The notes under the pieces: model-generated
What the model was told of the DNA's origin: nothing
The model's input: only the letters and a program-made list of their open reading frames with translations
Databases searched by the model: none
DNA from: Phoma sp. XZ068
Lineage: Eukaryota > Ascomycota > Dothideomycetes > Pleosporales > Didymellaceae
Assembly (NCBI GenBank): GCA_004835665.1
Contig: RBKR01000001.1
Coordinates: 3,130,168 to 3,194,167 of the forward strand
Length of the DNA stretch: 64,000 nt
Direction of reading: 5' to 3'
Translations under genes and position numbers: made by a program
Shown here: positions 36,901 through 51,100 of the stretch, one piece after another
How the letters are laid out: each line of letters begins with the position of its first letter
How positions within the stretch are numbered: position 1 is the stretch's first letter

Positions 36901-39229
36901 CTATATTTAGAATATACTATAGTTATTATAAGTACTTAGTAATACTATTTAGACTTACTAATATACTAGCTATATATTAGGCCCTTATTAATAGTATATT
37001 AAGAGTATACTTAGATATTATAGTAGTAGTATACCTTAATAATATCCTAGTATATTTAGTAACACTAGAAGAATATATTTACTATATTAGGGAAGTGTTA
37101 GAATACCTTAAAAAGGTAGATCTTTAACTTAAACCTAAGAAATATAAATAGTATAAGGAAGAAGTAGAATTCCTTAGCTATATTATAGGAAGATATAGAG
37201 TTAAGATAAGTAAAATAAAGATTTAGGTTATAAGAGATTAGCTAACTTCTACCTCTCTTAAGAGAATTTAGGAATTTCTAGAATTTATTAACTTTAACTA
37301 ATACTTTATTAAGGACTATTTACTTAAGGCCTTACTACTTATAAAGCTTATATAGAAGGATATACTATTTAAGTAGGAATAAGTATAAGAGGATACTTTT
37401 TAGTTACTTAAATAGTCCTATATTAAGCTACCTATAATAATTATATTTAAGAGTAGAAAACTACTTTAAATTAAGATAGATACCTTAGATTTAGCACTAG
37501 GAGCTTATACTATATAAGAATAAGGCAGATAATAGTACCTAATTGCCTACTACTCTAGAAAGTTCTTATAACTAGAAGAATAATATAATATATATAATAA
37601 AGAATTACTAGCTATTATATTAGCCCTAGAATATTAGAGAATCTATATAGAAAGTTGTTTAGAACTTACTATCTATATAGATTATAAGAACTTAGTATAC
37701 TTTACTACTACTAAGACACTTAACTAATAATAAGTATACTAGTCTAAGCTATTAGGATAAAACAAGTTTAAAATACTATATATACTAGAAAAAGATAATA
37801 GTAGAGCTAATATACTTAGCAGATAATATAATCTAGCTAGAGAGAAAACTATTAACTAGTTTACTATACTTAGAATTAATAAGGATAGGTTATTAGGACT
37901 ATCTTAGCAGCTTAATAATATAATATAAGTTTAGTAGGAATAGTGTATATCTATAAAGGTACTAGAGGAATTAGAAAATAAAATTATAAGCTATTATTAT
38001 AATAACCTACTTTATAAATACTCTAGTATAATATAAATAATAGAACTTATTAGATAATACTATAAGTTTAGCTATATAAAGAACAAGGTTACTAAGTTTA
38101 TTAAGAACTATGTTAATTGTTAATAAAACAAGTATAGTATATATATAAAGTATAAAGAAATATAAGTAATAGAGCTACTAACAGCACTATAGATAAACAT
38201 TATAATAGATTTTATTATATAACTACTAATTTCTAAGAACTCTATTATAGAATATACCTATAACTTAATCTTTATTATAGTAGATAGGTTTACTAAAGTA
38301 GTAGAAATAATACTATTTTAATATAGTTATACTATAGAGCAGCTTGCACAAGTGTTTCTAGATAGGATTATCTGTTACTATAGTATACTAGAATTAATTA
38401 TTAGTAATAGAGATAAGCTCTTTATATTAAACTATTAGACTATACTTATAGCAGCTATTAGTACTAAGAAAAAGCTATTAACTATATACTATCTATAAAT
38501 AGATAGATAAATAGAAAGAATAAATTAGACTATAGAAATATACTTAAGAATATATAGTAACTAGAAGCAAGACAACTAGGTTTTACTATTACCTATAGTA
38601 TAGATTATATATAATAATAAATTATTAGAAGTACTAAGTATAATACTATTCTTTATAAATTATAGAAGATATCTAAATCTCTTTATAAGATCTCTTAATA
38701 GTAATATCTAAATAGACTTAGTAATAACTTTAGTATAAAGACTAAAGGAAGTATACTAGAAATTACTTAAAAATATTAATAAAGCTTAATAATAAGCAAT
38801 CTTTTATATTAATTAAAAAAGAAAAATAGCACCTTAGCTAAAAGAGGGGGATAAAGTCTATCTCCTTATAAAAAACTTATAAATAAGAAGACTAATAAAA
38901 AAACTAGATTATATTAAGGTTAGACTATTTTTTATTTCTAGGTAAATTAGCCTTATAAACTATTAACTTAAACTACTATAGGATGCTAGAATATACTTTA
39001 TATTCTATATATTGCTATTAGAACTAGCAGACTCTAATATACTAATCTAGAAAGACTTCTACTACTAAGTTAAAGAAGAGACTAAGTAGAAAGTTAAAAA
39101 AATAATATAATATTAAAGGAAAGGATATAAAGATAAATACCTAGTTAAGTAGTTAGGATACCTTAATTTAGAAAATATATAAGAACTTTCTATAAACTTT
39201 ATAAACTACTAGTAGCTATTAAAGGAATT

Positions 39230-39873
39230 TAAGACTAATTAGAAAGTGCTATATTAGCTTTCTAAGCCTTAATTAGCTACTTCTTAAATATACTCTATAT
39301 ACTAGGCAACAGAGCTAGGCTAAGTTTATTTAAAGGACCCTTTAAGAAAATTATCTCTTCCTCTAGCTCCTACTTAATAATACTTTACTTCTTTACTATA
39401 ATTACTTTCTCTATATAATAATTAAGTAAATCTATTTATTAGTATAACTACTTTTTATATATATATATAACTTATAACTCTTCTAATACCTTTTTAGAGG
39501 CCTTAAGTACTTTATTTTATACTTTATAACTTTTTTTTATCTGTGCCTATAGCTTCTCTTTCTTAGTCTTTAGACGTTTAAACTCTAACTATATTATATA
39601 AATATTATAATACTGCCTATGCTTTAAATATTTGCTATATTTTCTAGAATAAATATAAACTTTATATACCTACTTATACTTTTTATAGGTTAAATACTTC
39701 TTTACTATAATCTCTCTAAAGGACTTAATAAATTTATATAGGTAGTAATAATAGGCTAAACTTAACTTAGTAGAATATTTAGGTATTATTAAGAAGATAT
39801 ACTATTAAACAAGAGGGGACCTATATTATATAAACTAAGCTTAAGAGACTAAGCTAAGATAGAAAGAGGATAG
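39230..39873 (-). pseudogene. antisense frame remnant of Y1
   Basis: The minus-strand reading carries the same Lys/Glu-rich decayed protein as Y2 at 30799-31440, with stops throughout. It starts beside the 3' LTR and runs toward pol. Confidence 0.45.
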
Positions 39874-40370
39874 TATTATAATTCTAGAGAATACTAAACA
39901 AAAGTTAATAATTATAGGCTAAGTGCAGTATAGTTAAACTATATAAGAGAAAGTATTATAAGTAAGTATAAATAATAAGTATTATTAGTTACTACTTAGG
40001 TAATAATATAAAGTTATATATTATAATTAGTCTTAGTACAATTAGTATAATTAGTAATTAGTATAATTAATAATTAGTGTAATTAGTAGCTATTATAATA
40101 CTAAGTACTATATATATCTCCTTAGTATATAGTAATTAGGAATACTACCCTTATAGCATTATATTTAACCTTGTTAATTAACTTTGTTATTAGAACTTAA
40201 CTTAACTTTTAAGCTAGATAGATTAACTATCTATACTACTTATTATTAAACCCTATAGTTATTATAGTGTTTTACTAGGTATCTATACTAACCCCTTCTA
40301 TACTAGTACTTATTCTAGAGAACTAACCTTAGAAGTATTTATAAGCTTTACTTAGTTTATAACCTTAATA
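39874..40370 (+). repeat. 3' LTR of Y1, 497 bp
   Basis: Same length and co-linear with 33450-33946, followed by the cctat target copy. Confidence 0.87.
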
Positions 40371-43300
40371 CCTATATTTTCTTTTTACTTATCTTAACTC
40401 TATATCTTCCTATAATATAGCTAAGAAATTCTACTTCTTCCTTATACTATTTATACTTCTCTAGTTTAAGTTAGAGGTTTACTTATTCTAAGTAGTTAAG
40501 AACTTCTTTTATATAGGTAATATATTCTTTTAATATTTTTAAGTATACTAAGATATTATTAAGGTAAGCTACTACTATTCTGTCTAAGTATGCCCTTAGT
40601 ATATTATTAACTAGTTCTTAATATATAGCTAGTATATTAGTTAGCCTAAATAGTATAACTATATACTTATAAAGACTATAATAGGTTCTAAATACTATCT
40701 TCTATTCCTTACCTTCCTTTATATATATAAGGTTATATACTTCTTATAGGTCTAGCGTAGTAAAGTATTATACTCTAGCTAAGTAATTTTATAACTTAGA
40801 TATATTTAGTAATAGGTACCTATTTTTAATAGTAATATTATTAAGTTTCTAATAGTTAATATATAGTTAGTTACTACTATCTTTCTTTAGTATAAAGAGA
40901 ATAGGGTATCCTATAGGTAATTCTAATTATCTAATAAATCCCTTCTTAAGGTTCTTATTAATATACTTATAAAGTACTTAGAGTTTCTTTTCTAATAGTT
41001 TATATATTAGCTTAAAAGTTAGTATCTTTCCTTTCTAGAGCTTAATCTTATAATCCTAGAGTTTATACTATAGTAACACCTTTATAGTCTTTTTATTATA
41101 GAAGAGTTCTTTATAACTCTTATATTTATCTAGAATATTAGAAGGTATACTATTTTTCTCCTTAACTCTTACTTTATAACTTATAGGGCGTTTAGCGTCT
41201 ATAGAGTTAACTACTCTATCTTAGTATATCTTATTTAAAGAAATATTACTAATCTTCTTCTTATCTACTAGTTATATTATAAACTATATAGGTCTTAATA
41301 TAGTAGTATCTATATCTATATCTAAATAAAAGCTTAGATATCTTCTAATTAATTCTTAGGTTATACTTTTATAACTAGAGGATCCCTAATATAATATTAT
41401 AGATAGCTATTCTAAAGATATTAAAGGTAAATACCTCCTTATAGTTTTCTAACTTTAATAGTATATTAGTTTTATAAGTAACTATAAAGTTATCTAGTAT
41501 TAACTATATATTAGCTACTCTAAGGATATAGGTAATCTCCTTTCTATATAACTAGAGTCTAGCTTATTTTACTATGTTTTCTAAGATATAGCTACTCTCT
41601 GCTTCTAAGTCTAATATTACTATAAATCTTTATCTATTAATAAAGATTAGTAGTTTAGTAAGTAAGTCTACTCTAATAGTATTAATAGTCTTATACTAGA
41701 AGCTAGTTAGCATAGGCCTAAAAAATACTACTCTAGTCTAAATCTATAGACTTTCTTCTTACTAGTATAGTATATATATTTCTTATTTATATATAGCTGC
41801 TACTAATATTCTTTATAGGCTTTATTAATAATTATCTATATATCTAAAATATCTTTAGGGCGTGTATACCCTAGAAAGTATAATTATATATACTTATTAA
41901 ATAAGTAATCTAAGTATTATACTTATATATACTAATACTATTCCTTCTTATATTATTATATATTAATAGAGAATATTTAGTATCTAACTTTCTTATTATA
42001 ATATTCCTTATATCTATTATATAGGCATTGCTCCTATAATATTTTATAGTAAAATAGATTTTATTTATTAATTTTATATAATATAGTAGTTTGTATTTAT
42101 AGGGCAATTACTAGTTAAGTAAAGTCTAGTTTATCTTTTTATAGTAGGTTACAATTCTAGTGTTTAAGCTTAGCTACTATTATATAGTTTTATTCTACCT
42201 ATTCCTAGAATATTTCTTTAGCCTAATCTTTATTCTATAGTATACTATTTATTAATTATTATTTAAATTAGCTTAGAGTATTAGGGTTGTATAAGAGGTA
42301 GGCTTATATATACTTAGCTTCTATTTTCTATATAGCTTATAAGAGCATAGGATGCTCCTTACTATTATATTATAGGTATTCCTTAAGTAGTTCTAGGGTA
42401 AGTTGTCTATAGATAGTATTATATAACTTATTATTACCTTATCTAATATTCTTATTATACTCCTGTGTTATTAGCTTATCTTTAGAATCTAAAGTCTGTA
42501 TAGTGTAAGATTTATAATATAGTATCTTAGGCCTAGTATAGATTTCTAGGATCCTAGGTATAGTTTTATATATATATTCTAGTATAGGGTCTATAAGAAG
42601 TTGTCTAATTTCTTTAGTAAGAATTTCCTATTTACTAGTATCTATATCCTTATTATATAAGGTATAGGTAATAATATTAATCTATTAGAAGACCTTATTC
42701 TTTAAATAATAGTTCTTAGTAAAGTGTCCTAGTTTACTATAATTATAGTAGTTCCTACTCTTATTTCTATTATTATATCCTTTATTCTTTTTATTCTAAT
42801 ATAGTATAGTAGTAGGTCCCTTATAGATATTAGACAAGTTTATTACCTTAGGTCTATAGTATCTACTCTAGGTATTACTATAGATTCTATATCCTATATT
42901 AAGGTAATAACTATTTCTATAGCCTCTATAATAGGTATTACTACGCTATTAGTTATATAGTAGTTAAGGTAACTAGGTTATAACTTAAGTATATAGGTTA
43001 TTATATAATTCTTATTAAAGTTTATAGAGTTAAATATTAATATTAATAGCTTTGCTAGTAAGGTTATTAAGGGTATTAATCTTTATGCTAGTATATATAA
43101 GTTCCTCCTTAACCTTAGGCTTTAGTTCTTATTAAAATATTATTATTAGTATAGTATTATCCTAGTCTATATTATAGGCTAAAGCCTAGAATTCTATAGT
43201 ATAGTTAGTAGCTAAGGTAGTCTAACAAATATACTATATACTATATCTAGTAATAACTAGTGCATTAGAGACTCTAAAGATTTATTAAATCTTATCTTTA

Positions 43301-43634
43301 AAGTGTTTAAAATTATTAAGCTATATATTATCTTTAATAGATATAGTATTAATTATTTTATTCTATATAAAGAGTTTAATCTATTTAAATATATTACCTT
43401 ATATATAGGAAGCTACTAGTTTAACCTTCTAATCCTTATTAATAGTTATACCTTAGAAGGTAAAGAAGAGGTTAAACTAAAGTAGCTAGTCCTTAAGCTT
43501 AGATTAATCTCTATAGTAAAGGTCTAGTTTAGCAACCTTAAGTCTATAACTTACTAGTCCTATATTAGTTATAGTAGAAGTGCTATTAATAATATAATCT
43601 TCTAATATATTACTTATTTTTAGAGTATTTAAGA

Positions 43635-43745
43635 TATTAAGGTTATATTCTAAGTAAAGCTTATAAATACTTCTAAAGTTAGTTCTCTAGAATAAATAGA
43701 TATATAGTAGATTATAGAGGGTATAGATACTTAGTAAAATACTTA
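43635..43745 (-). repeat. truncated 5' LTR of Y2
   Basis: Begins TATTAAGGTTATATTC like the other inverted LTRs and is cut after ctttagtaaaatact-type sequence; the remaining about 400 bp are missing. Confidence 0.65.
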
Positions 43746-46700
43746 CATTATTATATAAAGAAATTAAGTCCCTTTTTTTACTTTTGCTAACAAATTTTTA
43801 GCGTACACAGCCTAGGTTTAGTCTCTTTCTTTATAATTCTAAAGTCCCTTTCTTTGCTCTTAACCTTATAAATTTAAATTTATAAAGAGGCTAAATTATA
43901 TAGAATATATATAAGGTTAGATATTCTAGCCTTAGATCTAAAATCTAAGCTCTTGTTATTGCAATATAGGCCTATAAAGTTAGTAAGATTTTAATATTCC
44001 TAGTATAAAGTAGAGAGCTACTTAAACTTATAAACTTTAGAGTACTCTCTCCCTCTATATAATATATATATATATATAGACTTAGAACTATAGTTTCCTG
44101 CAGAATTACCTATCTTAACTACTAATATAATTCCTAGTGCAGCTTTTATTATTTACTTACCCTATTACTTGCTATAAGAAAGACTTTATAAGTATATAAG
44201 AGTAATCTAAAGAAAGAGTTAAATAGTAGAAAAAGAAATAAAAAAGTAAATAAGAAGTCTACTATAGCTAGCTACTATAGTTATTATAAACTACTAGGGC
44301 TGCTATCTAAATAAGTAATAGAATATAATAAAGCTATCCTAGCTATAGTACTAGTAGGTTATAGTTAATTATAAGCCTGCCCCTTTATATTATAGCCTTT
44401 AGAAGGTAGTATTAAAGAGCTATATATACACTCTATAATACTAGAGAATATTAGTATATTATAGCTATTATAACCTATTAAAACAGGTACTTAAGCGCTA
44501 TATAGAGTGTCTACCTTATTCTATAGCTAGGCGCAAGTATACTCCTATAGTATATAATAGAGGGGTATAGAGTATAGAGTAAATATATATAGCTACTAAT
44601 AATACTATTAGAGGTATATTATATTATATACTATATAATAGCCTAAGTAGTTCCTACTACTATCTTATAGTAGAGGGAATATAGTTATTAGTTACTATAA
44701 TAAGTACTAGAGAGTAGCTTTAATATAGTAGTAGGTCTATACTAAGATAGTATAGGAAGTATAAAAATAGCTATATTCTTACCTACTTAACTACTACTTA
44801 TATAGGCTCTAGATTAAGTAGGCTAATAAAGTTAATATATAAGCTATTATCTTAGACAGGTAGTGCCTATATATAAGTTAAGGTAGGTAGTTATTTAGAA
44901 AAAAAAAGAGTAAAATACTAAAACTAAGTAGACTAAACTAAATCTGCTACCTCTATCTACTACTTTATATACCTAGGCTCTAACCTCTAGTCTAACTAAG
45001 AGTATAGGCTAGCTATAATAGGTAGTTTAAAAGTAGTAGATAGAAGTATTATATACTAAAGTATAGACAACTCTACTCCTAGTGCCTAAAGTTAGATAGC
45101 CTAGGCCCTTAATTTCTAAGGTATAAAGGCTAGTAATTAAGCATAGCTTAAACTAGGGGCCTATAGAGGCTTTTAGGGTTAGTCTATATAAAGCTATTTA
45201 ATAGAATATTAGTAAGTATTTAAATATATATATATACTAAAAAAATACGCCCCTATACCTATAGGTAGGGTATATAGCAAGGGTATAGAGCATATAGCTA
45301 GAGTAACTTAAAATTAGTATATATAATAGAAGTAAAGTAGAGTATAATACTATTAGAGGGAGGATAGGATAGATGTTAGTTAATTAGTTCTTAGAGTTAA
45401 GTATAGGTAGATATATAGTATATTAACTAAGCTTTAAGAATAATAGTACTTATATTTACTATATATTATATTAGGATAGAAGTAAAGTACTACCTACTGC
45501 TACTGCAGCCCTTACTATCTATATATACTATCTACTAGTATAGGAGCTATCTAGAGAAGATACTAACTTATAGATAAAAGATAAAATAGTAGACAAGAAG
45601 TCTACTACCTTAGGTATTTATAGTATTATAATTTTAGGGCCTCTATCTAAAAAAGGTAGATAAAACTATAGACTATAATCTATCTAGGCTATAGTGCTAG
45701 TAGGTTATAGCCTAGAAGATAAAAAGGATTTATTTAAGTCTATAGAACTAGTAAGGTTTATAGATAGATAGAACCCTAATAGCCTCTATATAGAAATAAA
45801 AGAAAGTAAATAAAAGTAGCTTTTATTAGGATTAGACTTACTAGCTAAAATAACTAACTCTAATAGTAGAAATTAATTTAGTATATAGCTTCTATATAAT
45901 CTTAACAATTAGACTAAGATAAAAAGGAAACTATATACTAAGTAGATTGCTACTACTAGAGCTAGTAAGGTTAGTAGTATATATATATATATATATATAT
46001 ATATAGGCTGTAGAGTTTATACTATAGTAAGTATAGGTACTAGGCTTCTACTAGAATATATACTAATAGGCCTTAATACTATCTAACTTCTAGCCTAGAT
46101 AGTATACTAGGGTATTAAAGCTAGCACTCTATATTATTATAGAGGTGTAAAACCTAGTAAACACCTATATAAAATAGAATATATTTATATATACTAGTTT
46201 ATTAAGGTTAGCTATAAAACTACTAAGTCTAGTAAGAGGCTGCTATTACTACTAAAGAATAGTTATAACTCTACTAGGTTAAAGAAGGGAGTACTACTAT
46301 AGCTAAAGAATAGCTATAATCCTACTAACTATAAGAAGAGGCTGCTATATTAGCTAGTAAATAGCTATAGAATTACTAGGAAGTATAAGTCTAAGGACAA
46401 GGTATCTAACTATAAGCACTACTAACTAGAGGTATATATAGCTATTAGGTTGCTAATAACTAAATATAATACTTATACTACTAATCTAGCCTAGGCTAAG
46501 CTCTACTTAGTCTAGGCTAGTAAGATAGGCTAGAGTATAGAGAAGTAGTAGTACTAGCTAACTATAGGTAGTGTTATAGCTAGTAGAGGGTTAGGTAGGT
46601 ATTAAAGCTACCTACTACTACTACTAGTAAGGTAAGCTATACTACTAGCTAGGTTATAGCTAGCTAAGGGCCTATAAGCTAGTAATCCTATTTAGCTACC

Positions 46701-47346
46701 TATACTATTAGCTATTATTAACCCTTAAAGAGCTAGAAAAATAGTAAGACTATTACTTACTAGCTTTTATAGCTTAGATAGAGCTATAGATAATTACTAT
46801 TTATAAACTCTTTTAGTTAAGTACTAGATAGCAGTCCTAGTTATATAGATTAATAATAATAATAAAGTTTAGTTCTTTAGTATTATTTAAAAGAGTAGGT
46901 AAAGTAGATATTCTAGATCTACTTTATAGTAGACATAACTACTTGTAGGTAGGTATATATTATTAAGATATATACTAGCTATAATCTATAGCTAGCTTCT
47001 AGACTATAACTCTATAGCTACTAGTATACTAATAGTATATTTTTATATAGTGCCTGCCTCTAGCGCCTCCTTATAGCCTACAGCTTACTCTTACTCTCTA
47101 CTAGGCAGCGCTATATAGTAGTAAGGTAAGACTAGTATATAGTAGAGAGTAGGACTACTTTAAGAGGGGTAGGCTTAGTTAGGGTCTACTAGTAGTATCT
47201 AGCTAATATAGTATTAAACCCTATATAGTAATACTCTGTCTCTATAGAAGTTATATATAGTTTATTATAGCTAATAAGTTATTATATATAGTTAGTATAT
47301 AGAGAGGTAGCAAGGATTATAAGCAGCTTACCTTAGAGTTAAAAAG
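43746..47346. repeat. RIP-like AT-rich DNA, unidentified repeat family
   Basis: About 3.6 kb that does not match the Z/X/Y elements by eye. It is TpA-rich with stops in all frames and includes a (TA)n run at about 45976-46005. No LTR, RT motif or inverted terminus was recognised. It lies between a truncated Y2 LTR and the complete LTR of X2. Confidence 0.5.
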
Positions 47347-47831
47347 TATTAAGGTTATAAACTAAGTAAGGCTTATAAATACTTCTAAGGTTAGTTCTCT
47401 AGGATAAGTACTAGTATAGAAGGGGGTTAGTATAGATACCTAGTAAAATACTATAATAACTATAGAGTTAATAATAAGTAGTATAGATAGTTAATCTATC
47501 TAGCTTAAAAGTTAGGTTAAGTTCTAATAACAAAGTTAATTAACAAGGTTAAATATAATACTATAAGAGTAGTATTCCTAATTGCTATATACTAAGGAGT
47601 ATCCTATATTTCTTATAATATCCTATAAAGTTCTATAGGAGGCCCTATAGTTTCTATAAGTAGTTTATAGTTTCTATAGGATATATATATAGTGCCTTAT
47701 ACTGTCTTATACTCTTAGTATAGTTTATTTCTATAGAATTATAGGATATTATATAGTCTTCTTAGCCCTACACTATTAATCTATAACTATAACTTTATTA
47801 TACTATACTTCTTTCTCTTAAGATTATAACA
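47347..47831 (-). repeat. 3' LTR of X2, 485 bp
   Basis: Starts TATTAAGG and ends AAGATTATAACA. This end keeps the canonical CA, which in element sense gives TGTTATAATCTT and fixes the LTR boundary for the family. Confidence 0.85.
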
Positions 47832-47975
47832 CTATTCTTCTTCTTTATAGTTTATATCCTTATAAACTAATAAATAGTTTTCTAAAGTACCTAAGCTTAA
47901 TATATAATAGGAACCTAAATTAATAATATTAGATATCTTACTATAGTTACCTACAAGTACTATATAAAGAAGAAC

Positions 47976-48161
47976 TTGCCTTATAAGATATCTTTATTAT
48001 ATAAGAAGTATAGAAATTATAAATATAATAGAATAAAGAAGTATAAGCCTATAGATTTACCTGTTTCTAACTTCTTTAAAATTAATAATAAGATATTATA
48101 TCTAGAAGAAATAGAAGATAAGGCTACTAAAGCTAAGAAAGCTATAATAGCTACTTTATAG
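47976..48161 (+). pseudogene. antisense frame of X2 (61 codons before the first stop)
   Basis: The counterpart of 26769-26954, differing at seven residues. After the stop at 48159-48161 the same frame continues as protein-like sequence to about 48410, with further stops. The parent gene was probably at least 140 codons long. Confidence 0.5.
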
Positions 48162-51100
48162 GCTACTTATACTAAATTAAACTAGGTATATAAATAAAAG
48201 AAATTCTTAAAGTATTATAAATAGTAATAGTTTAATATAAGTACTTAGTTTATTAAGGATATAGAGCACCTAGAGTAATAGGAGTTATTACTTAATAATA
48301 TTACTATACTTAAGAATAGGTTAATACCTAGCTTACTTGCACTAGACTAGGCAATATATCCTCTACTTCTAGACTCTAATACTACTAATACTAGTATAAT
48401 AGCTAGCAGCAGTTTATAAGGTTTATTAATAGTTTCTATATATTTTCTAAGTTAGAGTATTCTAACTACTTAACTAGGTATTTGTTCTTGCGTCCTTTCT
48501 TTTAATATTATATTATTTTTTTAACTTTCTACTTAGTTTCCTCTTTAACCTAGTAGTAGAAGTCCTTCTAGATTAGTATATTAGAGTCTACTAGTTCTAA
48601 TAGTAATATATAGAATATAAGGTATATTCTAGTATCTTATAGTAGTTTAAGTTAATAGTTTATAGAGCTAATTTGCCTAGAAATAAAAAATAGTCTAACC
48701 TTAATATAATCTAGTTTTTTTATTAGTCTTTATATTTATAAGTTTTTTATAAGGAGATAGACTTTATCTCTCTCTTTTAGCTAAGGTACTGTTTTTCTTT
48801 TCTAATTAATATAAGAGATTACTTGTTATTAAGCCTTGTTAATATTTTTAAGTAATTTCTAGTATACTTCCTTTAGTCTTTATACTAAGGTTATTACTAA
48901 ATCTATTTAGATATTACTATTAAGAGATCTTGTAAAGAGATTTAGATATCTTCTATAATTTATAAAAAACAGTATTATACCTATTACTTCTAATAGTTTA
49001 TTATTATATATAGTTTATACTATAGGTAATAGTAAAACCTAGTTATCTTACTCCTAGTTACTATATATCCTTAAGTATATTTCTATAGTCTAATTTATTC
49101 TTTCTATTTATCTATTTATTTATAGATAGTATATAGTTAATAGTTTTTTCTTAGTGCTAATAGCTGCTATAAGCGTAGTCTAATAATTTAATATAAAGAG
49201 CTTATCTCTATTACTAATAATTAATTCTAGTATACTATAGTAATAAATAATCCTATCTAGAAATACTTATACAAGCTACTCTATAGTATAACTATATTAA
49301 AATAGTATTATTTCTACTACTTTAGTAAACCTATCTACTATAATAAAAATTAAGTTATAAGAGTATCCTATAATAGGGTCCTTAGAGATTAGTAGTTATA
49401 TAATAAAATTTATTATAATATTTATCTATAGTGCTGTAGGTAGCTCTATTGCTTATATCTCTCTATACTTTATATATATACTATATTTATTCTATTAGTA
49501 ATTAATATAGTTCTTAATAAACTTAGTAACCTTGTCCTTTATATAGCTAAACTTATAGTATTGTCTAATAAGTTCTATTATTTATATTATACTAGAGTGT
49601 CTATAAAGTAGGTTATTATAATAATAGCTTATAATTTTACTTTCTAATTCTTCTAGTACCTTTATAGGTATATACTATTCCTACTAAACTTATATTATAT
49701 TATTAAGCTACTAAGATAGTCCTAATAATCTATCCTTATTAATTCTAAGTATAGTAAACTAGTTAATAGTTTTCTCTCTAGCTAGATTATATTATCTGCT
49801 AAGTATATTAGCTCTACTATTATCTTTTTCTAGTATATATAGTATTTTAAACTTGTTTTATCCTAATAGCTTAGACTAGTATACTTATTATTAGTTAAGT
49901 GTCTTAGTAGTAGTAAAGTATACTAAGTTCTTATAATCTATATAGATAGTAAGTTCTAAACAACTTTCTATATAGATTCTCTAATATTCTAGGGCTAATA
50001 TAATAGCTAGTAATTCTTTATTATATATATTATATTATTCTTCTAGTCCTAAGAACTTTCTAGAGTAGTAGGCAATTAGGTACTATTATCTGCTTTATTC
50101 TTATATAGTATAAGCTCCTAGTGCTAAATCTAAGGTATCTATCTTAATTTAAAGTAGTTTTCTACTCTTAAATATAATTATTATAGGTAGCTTAATATAG
50201 GACTATTTAAGTAACTAAAAAGTATCCTCTTATACTTATTCCTACTTAAATAGTATATCCTTCTATATAAGCTTTATAAGTAGTAAGGCCTTAAGTAAAT
50301 AGTCCTTAATAAAGTATTAGTTAAAGTTAATAAATTCTAGAAATTCCTAAATTCTCTTAAGAGAGGTAGAAGTTAGCTAATCTCTTATAACCTAAATCTT
50401 TATTTTACTTATCTTAACTCTATATCTTCCTATAATATAGCTAAGGAATTCTACTTCTTCCTTATACTATTTATATTTCTTAGGTTTAAGTTAAAGATCT
50501 ACCTTTTTAAGGTATTCTAACACTTCCCTAATATAGTAAATATATTCTTCTAGTGTTACTAAATATACTAGGATATTATTAAGGTATACTACTACTATAA
50601 TATCTAAGTATACTCTTAATATACTATTAATAAGGGCCTAATATATAGCTAGTATATTAGTAAGTCTAAATAGTATTACTAAGTACTTATAATAACTATA
50701 GTATATTCTAAATATAGTCTTCTATTCTTTGCCTTTCTTTATATATATAAGGTTGTATACTCTATATAGGTTAAGTATAGTAAAGTATTATACTCTAGAT
50801 AACTAATCCTATAATTCCTTAATATTTAGTAATAGGTATTAATTCTTAATTATAATATTATTAAGTTTCTAGTAGTTAATATATATTTATAATTTACTAT
50901 CTTTCTTTAGTATAAAGAAGACTAGAAATCCTACTAGTAATTTTAATTCTTATATAAATCCTTTCTTAAGGTTCTTATTAATATATTCCTTAAGTATACT
51001 AAGTTTCTTCTTAGACATTCTATATATAGGCCTAAAAGGTAATTCCTTTCCTTTCTAGAGCTTAATCTTATAATTCTAGAGTTTATACTATAGTAATACC

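Larger units (their letters stand above)
33450..40370 (+). mobile_element. element Y1: complete RIP-inactivated Ty3/gypsy retrotransposon, 6921 bp, YCTAT duplication
   Basis: Two 497-bp LTRs (33450-33946 and 39874-40370) are flanked by tctat (33445-33449) and cctat (40371-40375), a 5-bp duplication differing by one C/T. Order: gag (33947-35030) with mutated zinc knuckle near 34847-34895, protease and pol (reverse transcriptase about 36830-37200, integrase about 38000-38700), antisense frame region 39230-39873, LTR. It is nested in the pol region of Y2. Confidence 0.9.
30258..43745 (-). mobile_element. element Y2: RIPed Ty3/gypsy retrotransposon in minus orientation, split by Y1
   Basis: Minus orientation: 3' LTR at 30258-30798, antisense frame region 30799-31440, integrase and RNase H to 33449. 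It is interrupted by Y1 (33450-40370), then reverse transcriptase (about 40400-40740), protease and gag to 43634, then the first 110 bp of the 5' LTR (43635-43745), where it is cut off. A mutated zinc knuckle lies near 42715-42760. The sequence on the two sides of Y1 joins co-linearly with the equivalent region of X2 (about 50370-50410). Y2 interrupts the RNase H region of Z at 30257. Confidence 0.8.

Noticed and set aside
41910..42107. 65-codon minus-strand frame inside Y2
   Set aside because: Lies within RIPed pol/gag in an arbitrary frame, composition is Tyr/Ile/Lys as any TA-rich DNA gives, and no conserved copy was found in the other elements.
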